Below are positions 35,200-46,600 of a DNA stretch of 64,000 bases, piece by piece. The DNA lies in the NCBI GenBank assembly GCA_035236585.1, contig CP141132.1:59865880-59929879 (forward strand), in the 5' to 3' direction. The notes under the pieces are model-generated. The model did no database searches and was not told the DNA's origin. It saw only the letters and a program-made list of their open reading frames with translations. Source of the stretch: Warburgia ugandensis. Its lineage: Eukaryota > Streptophyta > Magnoliopsida > Canellales > Canellaceae. A program made the position numbers and the translations under genes. Each line of letters opens with the position of its first letter. Position 1 is the first letter of the stretch.

Positions 35200-38100
35200 T
35201 ATAGGGGTAAATTAGGGTTTTTAGACCAAAATCCATAACACATGCATTTTTTTCCTAATGAAGCAAAAGTTGTCATTTTATAGGTCTAGAGGCTAATTAG
35301 AGGTATGTATGTAGTTAATCATATTTTTCTAGAATTTAATTAGAATTTTTTATCTATTGTAGGAAGAGAGATGATGATTCGATGGCCGAGATTGATTATG
35401 ATGAAATTGAATATTAAGATCAAAAGATCGAGTCAAAGTTTAAAATTCATCAATCAAAGGTTAAGATCATCTTAGGAAAAGCAATGGATGAGATCAAAGG
35501 AGTTAAAGGTGGCCAAAGTGGGCCCATCAAGTAAGCCATGCATTTCCACCAACATTGCATGCAAAATACTTAAGCCACCTTAGCTATATAAGCCATGAGA
35601 AAAGGTGGCAAGCTAAGGGATGGAGTTAAGAAGTCAAGCCAAGGAAGCTTCCAACGCCAGTCATGAAGCCTAGCCAATGAAGCCTTCAAAGTTGGCCATC
35701 TAAGCCACCAAGCTAAGTTAAATGGAAAGCTAGGATTGGATGAAATTCAAGAGGATTATCCACAAGATTTAAGGCTTATTTTGAAGATAATTAAGGGAAA
35801 TCTTTTTTGGATAGGTTGGTGTATGGTCCAATAAGATGAGAGCATTCCAATTTTGATGTTTTTCGCACTTTTTCCCACCTTTTTTTTATCACTTTCTACC
35901 TCACCACCAAATACTACCACGAATTTGACTTTTCATATAAGAGTCCTACAATTACATAACTCTTACACTTTCTTAAACTCCAACCTTAACCACCCAACCA
36001 ATCCCAAGTCTTTAGAAAATCACTTAACTAATCACAAACCTCCATCTCACCTTACTTTCCTTAGTCTTTCCTGCACCCCACTTTCCTCCAACATTCTTTT
36101 CCTCTTCCCATCTTTTTCCTTCATTATTACCTCACTACCTTCCTAATTTTGAGGGCTTCCAACAATTTTTGAAGAGGGAGATGCCCCTTCCTGGGTGGCA
36201 TCTCCCACCTATTCCACCTCCCTAAGGCAGCCACCATCCCACCCACTTTCCGATTTCAAAGCGCTAACTATTTCCACTATCCTAGCCATCCAAATTGAGA
36301 AATTTTAATCTCTACCACACCTTTGTCTTAGGATACCCTAGAAAATATAGAGGAGAACTTATAAAAATCCACAAAAACCCAAGCAAAATAGAACATACCC
36401 CCAAATGAAAAAGACACCTACTCCGTAGTGGAAGGAGACATCCTCTTCCTAGTTTCTATGCTTTTCAAGGTGGATCATATCAGTTTTTCTCTTGTTTACC
36501 TTAGTTCCTTGGTCCTTTCATGCTAGTTTGTGTTTCTTTGCTTTCTCTTATTGTTCTTTGCCATAGAAACTACTATTCAAGGCTAGTTTTCCCTTGAAGC
36601 GACAGCATAGTGAAATCATCTTGAAAGTTTTTCCCTTTACCTTTCATTGCCACATGTTTCTCTTTTATCTTAAACTGAATTCCAGCTTTGTTTGTTTTAG
36701 TTTATATTAAATTTTAGCCTTGGATAATTGAGTTCCTTTGAGTTTTTCCATATATGCCATAAGAGTTCCCTTGGATTTTAAGTTTATTAAAGGAGGAATC
36801 ATCTTTAATCTTTAGTTTCAATTTTAACTTCGAGAAAAAGGTGGTGATTTTTCATCAAAAGTGGAACACACTATACACATAGTCACTTGTATGCAACTTA
36901 TTAATGAGTAATGGAATCTTATTTGGTTGACGAATGGAATATGTTGATTTATTAAATTCCAATTTTGATGTTTTTCGCACTTTTTCCCACCTTTTTTTTA
37001 TTATCACTTTCTACCTCACCACCAAATACTACCACGAATTTGACTTTTCATTTAAGAGTCCTACCATTACATAACCTTCCACTTCCTTAAGCTCCAAGCT
37101 TAACCACAGAACCAATCCCAAGTCTTTAGGAAATCACTTAACTGATCACAAACCTCCATCTCACCTCACTTTCCTTAGTACCCACATTCCTCCAACATTC
37201 TTTTCCTCTTCCCATCTTTGTCCTTCATTATTACCTCACTACCTTCCTAATTTTGAGGGCTTCCAACAATTTTTGAAGAGGGAGATGCCCCCTCCTAGGT
37301 GGCATCTCCCACCTATTCCACCTCCTTAGGGCAGCCACCATCCCACCCACTTAACTATTTGAAAGCGCTAACTATTTCCACTATCCTGGCCATCCAAATT
37401 GAGAAATTTTCATCCCTACCACACCTTTGTCTTAGGATACCGTAGAAAATAGAGAGGAAAACTTATAAAACTCTGAAAAAACCCAAGCAAAACAGAACAT
37501 ACACCCAAATGAAAAACACACCTACTCAGTAGTGGAAGGAGACATCCTCTTCCTAGTTTCTATGCTTTTCAAGGTTGGTCATATCACTTTTTCTCTTGTT
37601 TACCATAGTTCCTTGATCCTTTCATGCTAGTTTGTGTTGCTTTGCTTTCCCTTATTGTTCTTTGCCTTAGAGACTAAGATTCAAGGCTAGTTTTCCCTTG
37701 AAGCGACAGCATAGTGAAATCATGTTGAAAGTTTTTCCTTGATCTTTCATTGCCTCTTGTTTCTCTTTTATCTTCCACTGAATTACAGCTTTGTTTGTTT
37801 TACTTTATATTAAATCTCAACCTTGAATAATTGAGTTCCTTTGAGTTTTTCCATATATGCCATAAGAGTTCCCTTGGATTTTAAGTTTATTAAAGGAGGA
37901 ATCATGTTTAACGTTTAGTTTCAGTTTTAACTTAGAGAAAAGGGTGGTGCTTTTTCATCAAAAGTGGAACACACTATTCACATAGTCACTTGTATGCAAC
38001 TTATTAATGAGTAACGGAATCTTACTTGGTTGATGAATGGAATATGTTGATTTCTTAAATTCCAATTTTGATGTTTTTCGTACTTTTTCCAACTTTTTTT

Positions 38101-41100
38101 TTTTATCACTTTCTACCTCACCACCAAATACTACCACGAATTTGACTTTTCATTCAAGAGTCCTACCATTACATAACTCTTCCACTTTCATAAACTCCCA
38201 CCTTAACCACCCGACCAATCCCAAGTCTTTAGGAAATCACTTAACTGATCACAAACCTCCATCTCACCTCACTTTCCTTAGTCCTTCCTGCACCCCACTT
38301 TCCTCCAACATTCTTTTCCTCTTCCCATCCTTGTCCTTCATTATTACCTCACTACCTTCCTAATTTGGAGGGCTTCCAACAATTTTTTAAGAGGGAGATG
38401 CCCCTTCCCAAGTGGCATCTCCCACCTATTCCACCTCCCTAAGGCAGCCACCATCTCACCCGCTTTCCTATTTGAAAGCGCTAACTATTTCCACTATCCT
38501 AGCCATCCAAATTGAGAAATTTTCATCTCTACCTCACTTTTGTCTTGGTATACCCTAGAAACTATAGAGGAGAACTTATAAAACTCCACAAAAACCCAAG
38601 CAAAATAGAACATACCCCCAAATGAAAAAGACACCTACTCCGTAGTGGAAGGAGACATCCTCTTCCTAGTTTCTATGCTTTTCAAGGTGGATCAAATTAG
38701 TTTTTCTCTTGTTTACCTTAGTTCCTTGATCCTTTCATGCTAGTTTGTGTTTCTTTGCTTTCTCTTATTGTTCTTTGCCATAGAAACTAAGATTCAAGGC
38801 TAGTTTTCCCTTGAAGCGACAGCATAGTGAAATCATCTTGAAAGTTTTTCCCTTTACCTTTCATTGCCTCTTGTTTCTCTTTTATCTTCCACTGAATTCC
38901 AGCTTTGTTTGTTTTAGTTTATATTAAATCTCAGCCTTGAATAATTGAGTTCCTTTGAGTTTTTCCATATATTCCATAAGAGTTCCCTTGGATTTTAAGT
39001 TCATTAAAGGAGGAATCATCCTTAATCTTTAGTTTCAGTTTTAACTTAGAGAAAAGGGTGGTGCTTTTTCATCAAAAGTGGAACACACTATTCACATAGT
39101 CACTTGCATTCAACTTATTAATGAGTAATGGAATCTTATTTGGTTGATGAATGTAATATGTTGATTTCTTAAATTCTAATTTTGATGTTTTTCGCACTTT
39201 TTCCAACTTTTTTTTTTTATCACTTTCTACCTCACCACCAAATACTACCACGAATTTGACTTCTCATTCAAGAGTCCTACCATTACATAACTCTTCCACT
39301 TTCTTAAACTCCCACCTTAACCACCCAACCAATCCCAAGTCTTTAGGAAATCACTTAACTGATCACAAACCTCCATCTCACCTCACTTTCCTTAGTCCTT
39401 CCTCCACCCCACTTTCCTCCAACATTCTTTTCCTCTTCCCATCTTTTTCCTTAATTATTACCTCACTACCTTCCTAATTTGGAGGGCTTCCAAAAATTTT
39501 TGAAGAGGGAGATGCCCCTTCCTAGGTGGCATCTCCCACCTATGCCACCTCCCTAAGGCAGCCACCATCCCACCCACTTTCCTATTTCAAAGCGCTAACT
39601 ATTTCCACTATCCTAGCCATCCAAATTGAGAAATTTTCATCTCTACCTCAACTTTGTCTTGGTGTACCCTAGAAAATATAGAGGAGAACTTATAAAACTC
39701 CACAAAAACCCAAGAAAAAATAGAACATACACCCAAATGAAAATGACACCTACTCCGTAGTGGAAGGAGACATCCTCTTCCTAGTTTCGATGCTTTCCAA
39801 GGTTGGTCATATCACTTTTTCTCTTGTTTACCTTAGTTCCTTGATCCTTTCATGCTAGTTTGTGTTTCTTTGCTTTCTCTTATTGTTCTTTGCCTTAGAA
39901 ACTAAGATTCAAGGCTAGTTTTCCCTTGAAGTGACAGCATAGTGAAATCATCTTGAAAGTTTTTCCCTTTACCTTTCATTGCCTCTTGTTTCTCTTTTAT
40001 CTTCAACTGAATTCTAGCTTTGTTTGTTTTAGTTTATATTAAATCTCAGCCTTGAATAATTGAGTTCCTTTGAGTTTTTCCATATATGCCATAAGAGTTC
40101 CCTTGGATTTTAAGTTTATTAAAGGAGGAATCATCCTTAATCTTTAGTTTCAGTTTTAACTTAGAGAAAAAGGTGGTGCTTTTTCATCAAAAGTGGAGCA
40201 CACTATTCACATAGTCACTTGTATGCAACTTATTAATGAGTAATGGAATCTTATTTGGTTGATGAATGGAATATGTTGATTTCTTAAATTCCAATTTTGA
40301 TGTTTTTCGCACTTTTTCCCACCTTTTTTTTTATCACTTTCTACCTCACCACCAAATACTACCACGAATTTGACTTTTCATTCAAGAGTCCTACCATTAG
40401 ATAACTCTTGCACTTTCATAAACTCCCACCTTAACCACCCAACCAATTCCAAGTCTTTGGGAAATCACTTAACTAATCACAAACCTCCGTCCCACCTCAC
40501 TTTCCTTAGTCTTCCCTACACCCCACTTTCCTCCAACATTCTTTTCCTCTTCCCATCTTTTTCCTTCATTATTACCTCACTACCTTCATAATTTGGAGGG
40601 CTTCCAACAATTTTTGAAGAGGGAGATGCCCCTTCCTAGGTGGCATCTCCCACCTATTCCACCTCCTTAGGGCAGCCACCATCCCACCCACTTTCCTATT
40701 TCAAAGCGCTAACTATTTCCACTATCCTGGCCATCCAAATTGAGAAATTTTCATCTCTACCACACTTTTGTCTTTGGATACCCTAGAAAATATAGAGGAG
40801 AACTTATAAAACTACACAAAAACCCAAGAAAAATAGAACATACACCCAAATGAAAAAGACACCTACTCCGTAGTGGAGGGAGACATCCTCTTCCTAGTTT
40901 CTATGCTTTTCAAGGTTGGTCATATCACTTTTTCTCTTGTTTACATTAGTTCCTTGATCCTTTCATGCTAGCTTGTGTTTCTTTGCTTTCTCTTATTGTT
41001 ATTTGCCTTAGAAACTTAGATTTAAGGTTTGTTTTCCCTTGAAGCGACAATGTAGTGAAATCATCTTGAAAGTTTTTGCCTTTACCTTTCATTGCCTCTT

Positions 41101-42225
41101 GTTTCTCTTTTATCTTCCACTGAATTCCAGCTTTGTTTGCTTTAGTTTATATTAAATCTCAGCCTTGAATAATTGTGTTCCTTTGAGTTTTTCCATATAT
41201 GCCATAAGTGTTCCCTTGGATTTTAAGTTTATTAAAGGAGGAATCATCTTTAATCTTTAGTTTCAGTTTTAACTTAGAGAAAAGGGTGGTGCTTTTTCAT
41301 CAAAAGTGGAACACACTCTTCACATAGTCACTTGCATTCAACTTATTAATGAGTAATGGAAGCTTATTTGGTTGATGAATGGAATATGTTGATTTCTTAA
41401 TTGTTACATGTTGATGATCCCTTGAATTAGCGTTTTCTTGAGTTAATGTCATCAAACAATTCAATCAAGAGTTCTAAGAAACCATGCTTCCACTCCAAAA
41501 GTGGATCACTGGGTTTTGAAAAGACTTAAAGGTTGAAACTTGAATGAAGTTTGTCAATTGATAATTCCTTCATAGTTCTTTGAATTCATTGCTTCTTTGA
41601 TCAAATGGGGAAAACAGTTCTCAATTCATCTTTTATGATGTCCATAAGTGGGTTTCATGGTTTGAATAAATTGGAGGAATGAAATTCAAGTTATGTTGCA
41701 TTCTTTCATGTTAGGAAGAGCAATCTAATAGCAGTTGTTTGTTTACATGTTCTTGTTTATATTTAGTTGTAAAGTTTCCTTCCACATAAGTTTGCTCACT
41801 TTATCTAGAAGTGCATGATTTGGAAAGTAGTTTGTTAAAGCATGTTTTCATAGATTAGTTGTTAATTTCCTATTTAGGGAAGTTGTTTAATTGCAATTTA
41901 GGAAAGTTTCACTCTATGAAAGTTTTTTGTTTAGGAAAGTCATCAAATTAGAAAGTTCAAATTTAGTAAGTTTTAATTTAGAAAGTGCATGTTTTAAGCA
42001 ATTTTTTAATTTTGGCAAGTTTCTAATTTTAGCATAATTTCCCATTCCATAAGTTTATTTTCAATTTTAGATTATGTTAAATATCTCTTGAATTTTGGCT
42101 AGGTAAGATAATTTAAAGTAGGACCACTAGCATCACATTAGTTCAACTTGTCTAGGGATCAACCTTATTAGCGTGCTATATCGCAAATGATTCATGCACT
42201 TGCGAGTTTTATTTAAAACAATAAC
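35200..42225 (+). mobile_element. LTR-like repeat with internally amplified middle
   Basis: Its left part (about 35205-35830) matches 51935-52620 and its right part (about 41820-42225) matches 54190-54585. Shared phrases are gcaacttataggggtaaattag, ccaaaat, tagcatcacattagttca and gagttttatttaaaacaataaca. The single-copy relative at 51.9-54.6 kb is 2.7 kb. This one is about 7 kb because its middle is present five times. The ending (a jump of cgcaa-tgattcatgc-cttgcgagtttatttaaaacaa) recalls LTRs of Athila/Tat elements. The 5' terminus was not found, so it may be truncated. No coding content is credible. Confidence 0.65.
35847..41401 (+). repeat. Five-unit tandem array, period about 1.11 kb
   Basis: Units start (ccaattttgatgtttttcgc) at 35847, 36959, 38062, 39176 and 40291. 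Lengths are 1112, 1103, 1114, 1115 and about 1110 bp. By eye the units are highly similar over their full length, with single-base changes and small indels such as T-run differences. Each has agggagatgcccc, a cactccgtagtggaaggagacatcc block and a ttgaagcgacagcatagtg block. All except unit 2 keep a short open frame (about 73-108 codons, Ser/Thr/Pro/Leu-rich) near the unit start. I treat that as chance. Confidence 0.95.
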
Positions 42226-43243
42226 ATCTCTGAAAGAGAAATTAACATACTTATGTCAACCAGTACAATCCAACAATCCAATCTCACCTCTTCTTTCTTT
42301 GATTTTCTTTAAAAACTTCAGCTTCTTAGAGAGCTTAACATCCCACTGCTCTTCAAAACCAGAGGACACAAAAGGAGCTTGCTGAGAGCAAAAATGCTTG
42401 TCTTGAGAGCCTTGTGCCTCACTCCTACTTATCCATCTTTGCGTTAGCTCACCATCAATTTCAAGAGTATTTTTATAGCATCATAATCTCTGTTAGCTTA
42501 GATCAAGCAAATTGAGAAGAGAAAATTCTCGTCCAAATCATTCATCCCCTGTATGGCACCATTCATTGTTTGAGAACATGACTGGAGAGTGATGTGTGTT
42601 GAGTTAACTCAATGTGACTTTTGGGTGACTTAAAAAACTCTAGCAGAATTTCAATAGCAATTCCATTCAAGTTGTATCTAAGTAAATTATCAAATAAAGA
42701 TATCAAAACTACTAAGCAGGTTGGTTAGGGCCGTCCTATAGTTTGGAGCTCTTCTGTTTGAAACCCAGCCATCTTAAAGGCATTTCTTCCACAGTGAGTT
42801 TCCCATAAATTGACTCACTACGGCCACATCTTAATGGACTTCCCTCCTCCAAAATGCAGACACAGTTGAGGACTTTGCTGGGAGGGAAACTAGAAAGGTC
42901 TTTGTTTTAGACTCAATGAGTTCTAATACCATACTATACATCCACCGAAAAATATCATGCACTGGGATAAATTTGCCTTCCCATTGCTGTATTGCTTTTG
43001 AATGTACCTTTGTACATGTGTATCAGAGCATTAGATGGCAGGATTATCCAATCAACATGACTAAGATGTCATCCATTTTGTCCAAGTCCACTTTTTCTAG
43101 TCACAAAACCATACATCTATCAGACCCATCTTAGATTTGTTACTAACAACTTGATGCTTCTAACTATTCTAAACTAATTATCTCCGAAGATTAGTTATCA
43201 AAAAGAAAAAGAAAAAAACAAAACTTAAACCTGAAGATTATAT
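42226..43243. other. No recognised gene; one exon-like open stretch on the - strand
   Basis: Apart from the exon-like stretch at 42256-42480, this segment shows no retroelement domain and less low-complexity DNA than its surroundings. It may be old host sequence between two repeats. An A-rich patch precedes the next LTR (43200-43220). Confidence 0.35.
42256..42480 (-). other. Exon-like open stretch, unidentified
   Basis: On the - strand about 74 codons are open up to a stop at 42258-42256. They include ELTQRWISRSEAQGSQDKHF and EEQWDVKLSKKLKFLKKIKE, a charged, lysine-rich composition that looks more protein-like than neighbouring AT-rich frames. There is no starting ATG and no family I recognise. 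It could be an exon of a decayed host gene or chance. Confidence 0.2.
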
Positions 43244-43536
43244 TGACACTCTTTGTAACTACTCTAAAATTAAAGTTATTTTTCATGATTTTAAATTATG
43301 ATTTTAATGGGGATAAGGACTTCAAACTAAATTCCATCGAAATTAAGTTTATAAAAATGACCTCTTTATGGGCTTAAAAATTTTGGACTCGAGAATATCA
43401 AATTTGGAATGTTTGCGTCGATACGATTGCAATGACACTAATTTTGTGTGAAACAGAGATCGAGGTGGAAAAACCCAAAAGTTTTACTAATTTAGAGGGG
43501 TCAAAATTTGATATTGACACCCTCCAGTGGATTGAC

Positions 43537-43582
43537 ACACGTGACGCGACGTTGGGCCACACGTGACGCGACGTTGGGCCAC
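43537..43582. repeat. 22-bp tandem duplication, CpG-rich
   Basis: acacgtgacgcgacgttggg at 43537 recurs at 43559 with period 22 and no mismatch. Each unit has four CpG sites, unusual here. Confidence 0.85.
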
Positions 43583-45840
43583 ACGTCGCATGAACCTCCC
43601 CCGCATCGCACTACTGAAAAGGGAAAGAAGAGGGAATTGCTGGAAAACCCGACGACCCAAAACCCTCCTCTCCCCCATTTGATCTTCCCTTCCCTCTTCG
43701 ATTTCTCTGCTCATTTCTTGGCTCTGTCGTACAGGTCTCCAGATCAGGTTCCAGTGCCTGATCTCTCTTCCCGGAACCTTAGTCGGGTTGTCACCACCAA
43801 TGTAGGGAGCCTCGATCAGCCCCCTTGCTTAGGCAAATCTCTTGTGGCCAACAACCTCCTCCTTCCCTTCCTTTTTTCGACATGGTTGGAAACCCAGATT
43901 GGGTTTCTCCTCATGCTGTCGGCCACCCATATGCCACCCTTCCCCCTATTCACTGGTGACAACAAGGGCCTAATCACTCTCGGCGTCATCTCCCTCTCCT
44001 CTCTCTCTCCGGCAATTATTGGGAAACCCATATCAGGTTATTCCAGGGCGAGCAAACCCCCCATCTTCCCTTGCTTGTTTTCCTTATCAGGTTCAGGCGG
44101 TGACCAAGCCAGTAGTCGGTGGCCACATATTTGAAAACCCTCTCCCTCTCCTGTCTCTTTTTCTGTCACTGACTCAGCTAGCCATGGGAGGGCCAGTGAG
44201 CTAGAACCCTCAACCTTGTTCTTCCCCTTGCCACTAGGCTCAGGCTTGAACATCCTGCCAGCCTTGCTGGCCACTAGTTTCCCCTTTCTCTTGACTCGTT
44301 TTTGGGAACTAGGTGGACCTAGTAAGCCCTAATAAACCCTTGATCTTTGACTCGTGATTTTGACCAATCCAGGGGGAATCTTAGGGATATGAAAGTACCA
44401 TCGTGATCATCATGACGGGTAGAACGATACCAATCTTTCCATTTTTCGATCAGGGAGGATCTAACTATTGATTTGACTAGATCTTTGATCAAAGGTCAGA
44501 TCGTCTATTTGTGATGATCTGACTTTTTATTTTTATTTTTATCCAAGTAATCCGTAGTGATCCTCATGAAAGGTAGATCACATATTTATACAAGAATGTT
44601 GGGTCTAAAGCATTTATGGAGATAATTTAGCTTATATGGATCAATGACTGAGATCAACCGAAGATTCAGGTATGAAATTGGATCCAAATTTATGATCTGA
44701 ACCATTTAGAATTCTTAATTAGATTAATTAACTAGAATTACTAAATTATTATGTGATCTAGGGTGATCAAGTGAGGATTATTGATTAGATCAACATGGAG
44801 ATCTGATGATTGGGCAAAGTTGAAGCGAGCAGTGGACAATCTGACCCAACAGGCAGGTGGACATTATTTAGATTGACTTGTTCAAGGTAAGATTACTGTC
44901 TTAATCATTTGATGTAATGATTTGATTTCAATTAAATATGATTGAGCATGATATCCATATAGTAATGCCTGGTTAGTTGATTTAAATAATAAATTTCCTA
45001 AGATTGGTGTGATATGAGCTTAGTACCTCTGGAATATGAATTGATATAATTAAAAAAAATATATTAAATGATTATGAGTGGGCCCAATTAAGTATGATTT
45101 GAATTATTGCCAATTAAGGATGGCACTGCCCTGGGATTCCATGGTTGGGAGTCATTGGAATGTCTTATATGCAATGTATTGCAAGACAAAAGGGTAATGA
45201 TGTGTAATTGAGAATCCAAGTTAGATAAAGTGGATTATGAGTATGACTAGATGTGATATGTATCCAAGTGATGGAATTGTGGTGAATCACGCCAGAGATG
45301 GGTTTGACTAAACTGGGAATTATAGACGAGTAGTACGTCGTTTGAGGTAGGTGATTTCATTCGAAATTTCTCCATGATGTCATTGATCATGACCTGTTGT
45401 CAAAAGTTCTTGAGGCATGTGTTTTGCATCTTACCATGTTTACATAAAGGTGTTCCCTACTTCTTGTTGATGGTATGACATTCGATTTTATGAATAACCA
45501 TGTTTTACATGTGATGGACTGTACTTTATCATGGGCTTTAATCATACCTATTGAGGTTATTTTACATGAGAATTTTCCATGATTTCATGGATCGTGACAT
45601 ATTATTTTGGAACTTCAAAGCTTGAGTTTTGTGCATTATCATATTTTCATGAAAATTCCTTTATCATACATGGTTGATATTATGATATCTTGATTTACAT
45701 TATTTAACCCTATATTTCACTATATGACTGATATTGCACTACCATTGTCTTGGATTGGATCTTATGGAGATGGTTACTCATTAGAGTTTCTATGCTTTAT
45801 CAATTGAAATAATTGAGATTGTGATGGAATGCATACCCCC

Positions 45841-46018
45841 CTGTGAGTGCCTGAGTACCTGTGAGGGTGAAAGGGTGAAAGTGGGATTATAACGGGTCTT
45901 TCCATGAGTGCCTGAGTGCCCTGTGTGGGTGAAAGGGTGAAAGTAGGATTGGAACGTATCCTTCTGTGAGTGCCTGAGTGCCCTGTCGTGGTTGAAAGTG
46001 TGAAAGGGTGAAAGCAAA
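45841..46018. repeat. Three-unit tandem repeat, period 61-62 bp
   Basis: The unit tgagtgcctgagt-ccctgtg followed by gggtgaaagggtgaaagt occurs at 45843, 45904 and 45966. The third unit is slightly changed. It lies in the centre of the LTR. Confidence 0.8.
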
Positions 46019-46600
46019 AAGTGTGGAGAGTCTGGCCCATGTTGCCGTGAGTGTAGTCGAGACACTCATAGGGCTTGACTATGTACGATGTTTTGTTGAT
46101 TTTTGACATGCATTACATTATTCTATGGACACAAATTTTCATTATTTCGATGGATGAATATCCATGTATTTATCTCATGCCATGCATGTGATGGTTTGAA
46201 TTGATATCGATTTGTCCAGACTTATGATTTTCATGTGTTATTCAGCATGGATGTCTGACTATTTGACGTGCCCTGTACATGTGTTTATCCTATGAGATTC
46301 ACTATGACCTTGATACTTCATACAATATGATTTTATCATATTTATTATTGAATGTTAATCACCTATACAAGAATAGCTTGCTAAGGCATTGCTTTGTTTG
46401 CAATGCCTCAGATATAGAGAGTTGCAACAGGTGGATGCGTTGATAGAGCAAGCAAAAACAATGGTGGTTCTTAGTGAAGCATTGGAGACATTTTTAGATA
46501 TGATAAGGTTTGTTCAGGACTTCACTTTGGGTTTTGTTTATAAACTTTACTTTATTATAAATTGCACTAAAATATATTTGGATTTTAGGATAAAAAACTG

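Larger units (their letters stand above)
43244..46600 (+). mobile_element. Long gypsy LTR, third copy of the 14.9-18.2 kb type, 3' end unclear
   Basis: It starts about TGACACTCTTTG. It shares with the 14.9 kb LTR the general layout and the late stem tagcttgctaaggcattgc...caatgcctcag (46374-46412 against 17564-17604). A GC-richer stretch lies at 43500-44290, where open frames of up to 208 codons appear by chance on both strands. Its middle holds a three-unit repeat. The end cannot be fixed because the cactcgagat block is missing. A T-run at 46610-46619 may mark a later join. Confidence 0.5.

Noticed and set aside
35853-40591. Repeated small open frames (73-108 codons, Ser/Thr/Pro/Leu-rich) in the 1.11-kb units
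   Set aside because: The frame is broken in unit 2, differs in start between units and is of low complexity. It follows from a C/T-rich strand rather than coding.
43508-44134. 208-codon open frame on the + strand
   Set aside because: It lies in the GC-richer part of a gypsy LTR, overlaps other long frames on both strands, starts inside a 22-bp tandem duplication and has no recognisable domain. Lack of AT-rich stop codons explains it.
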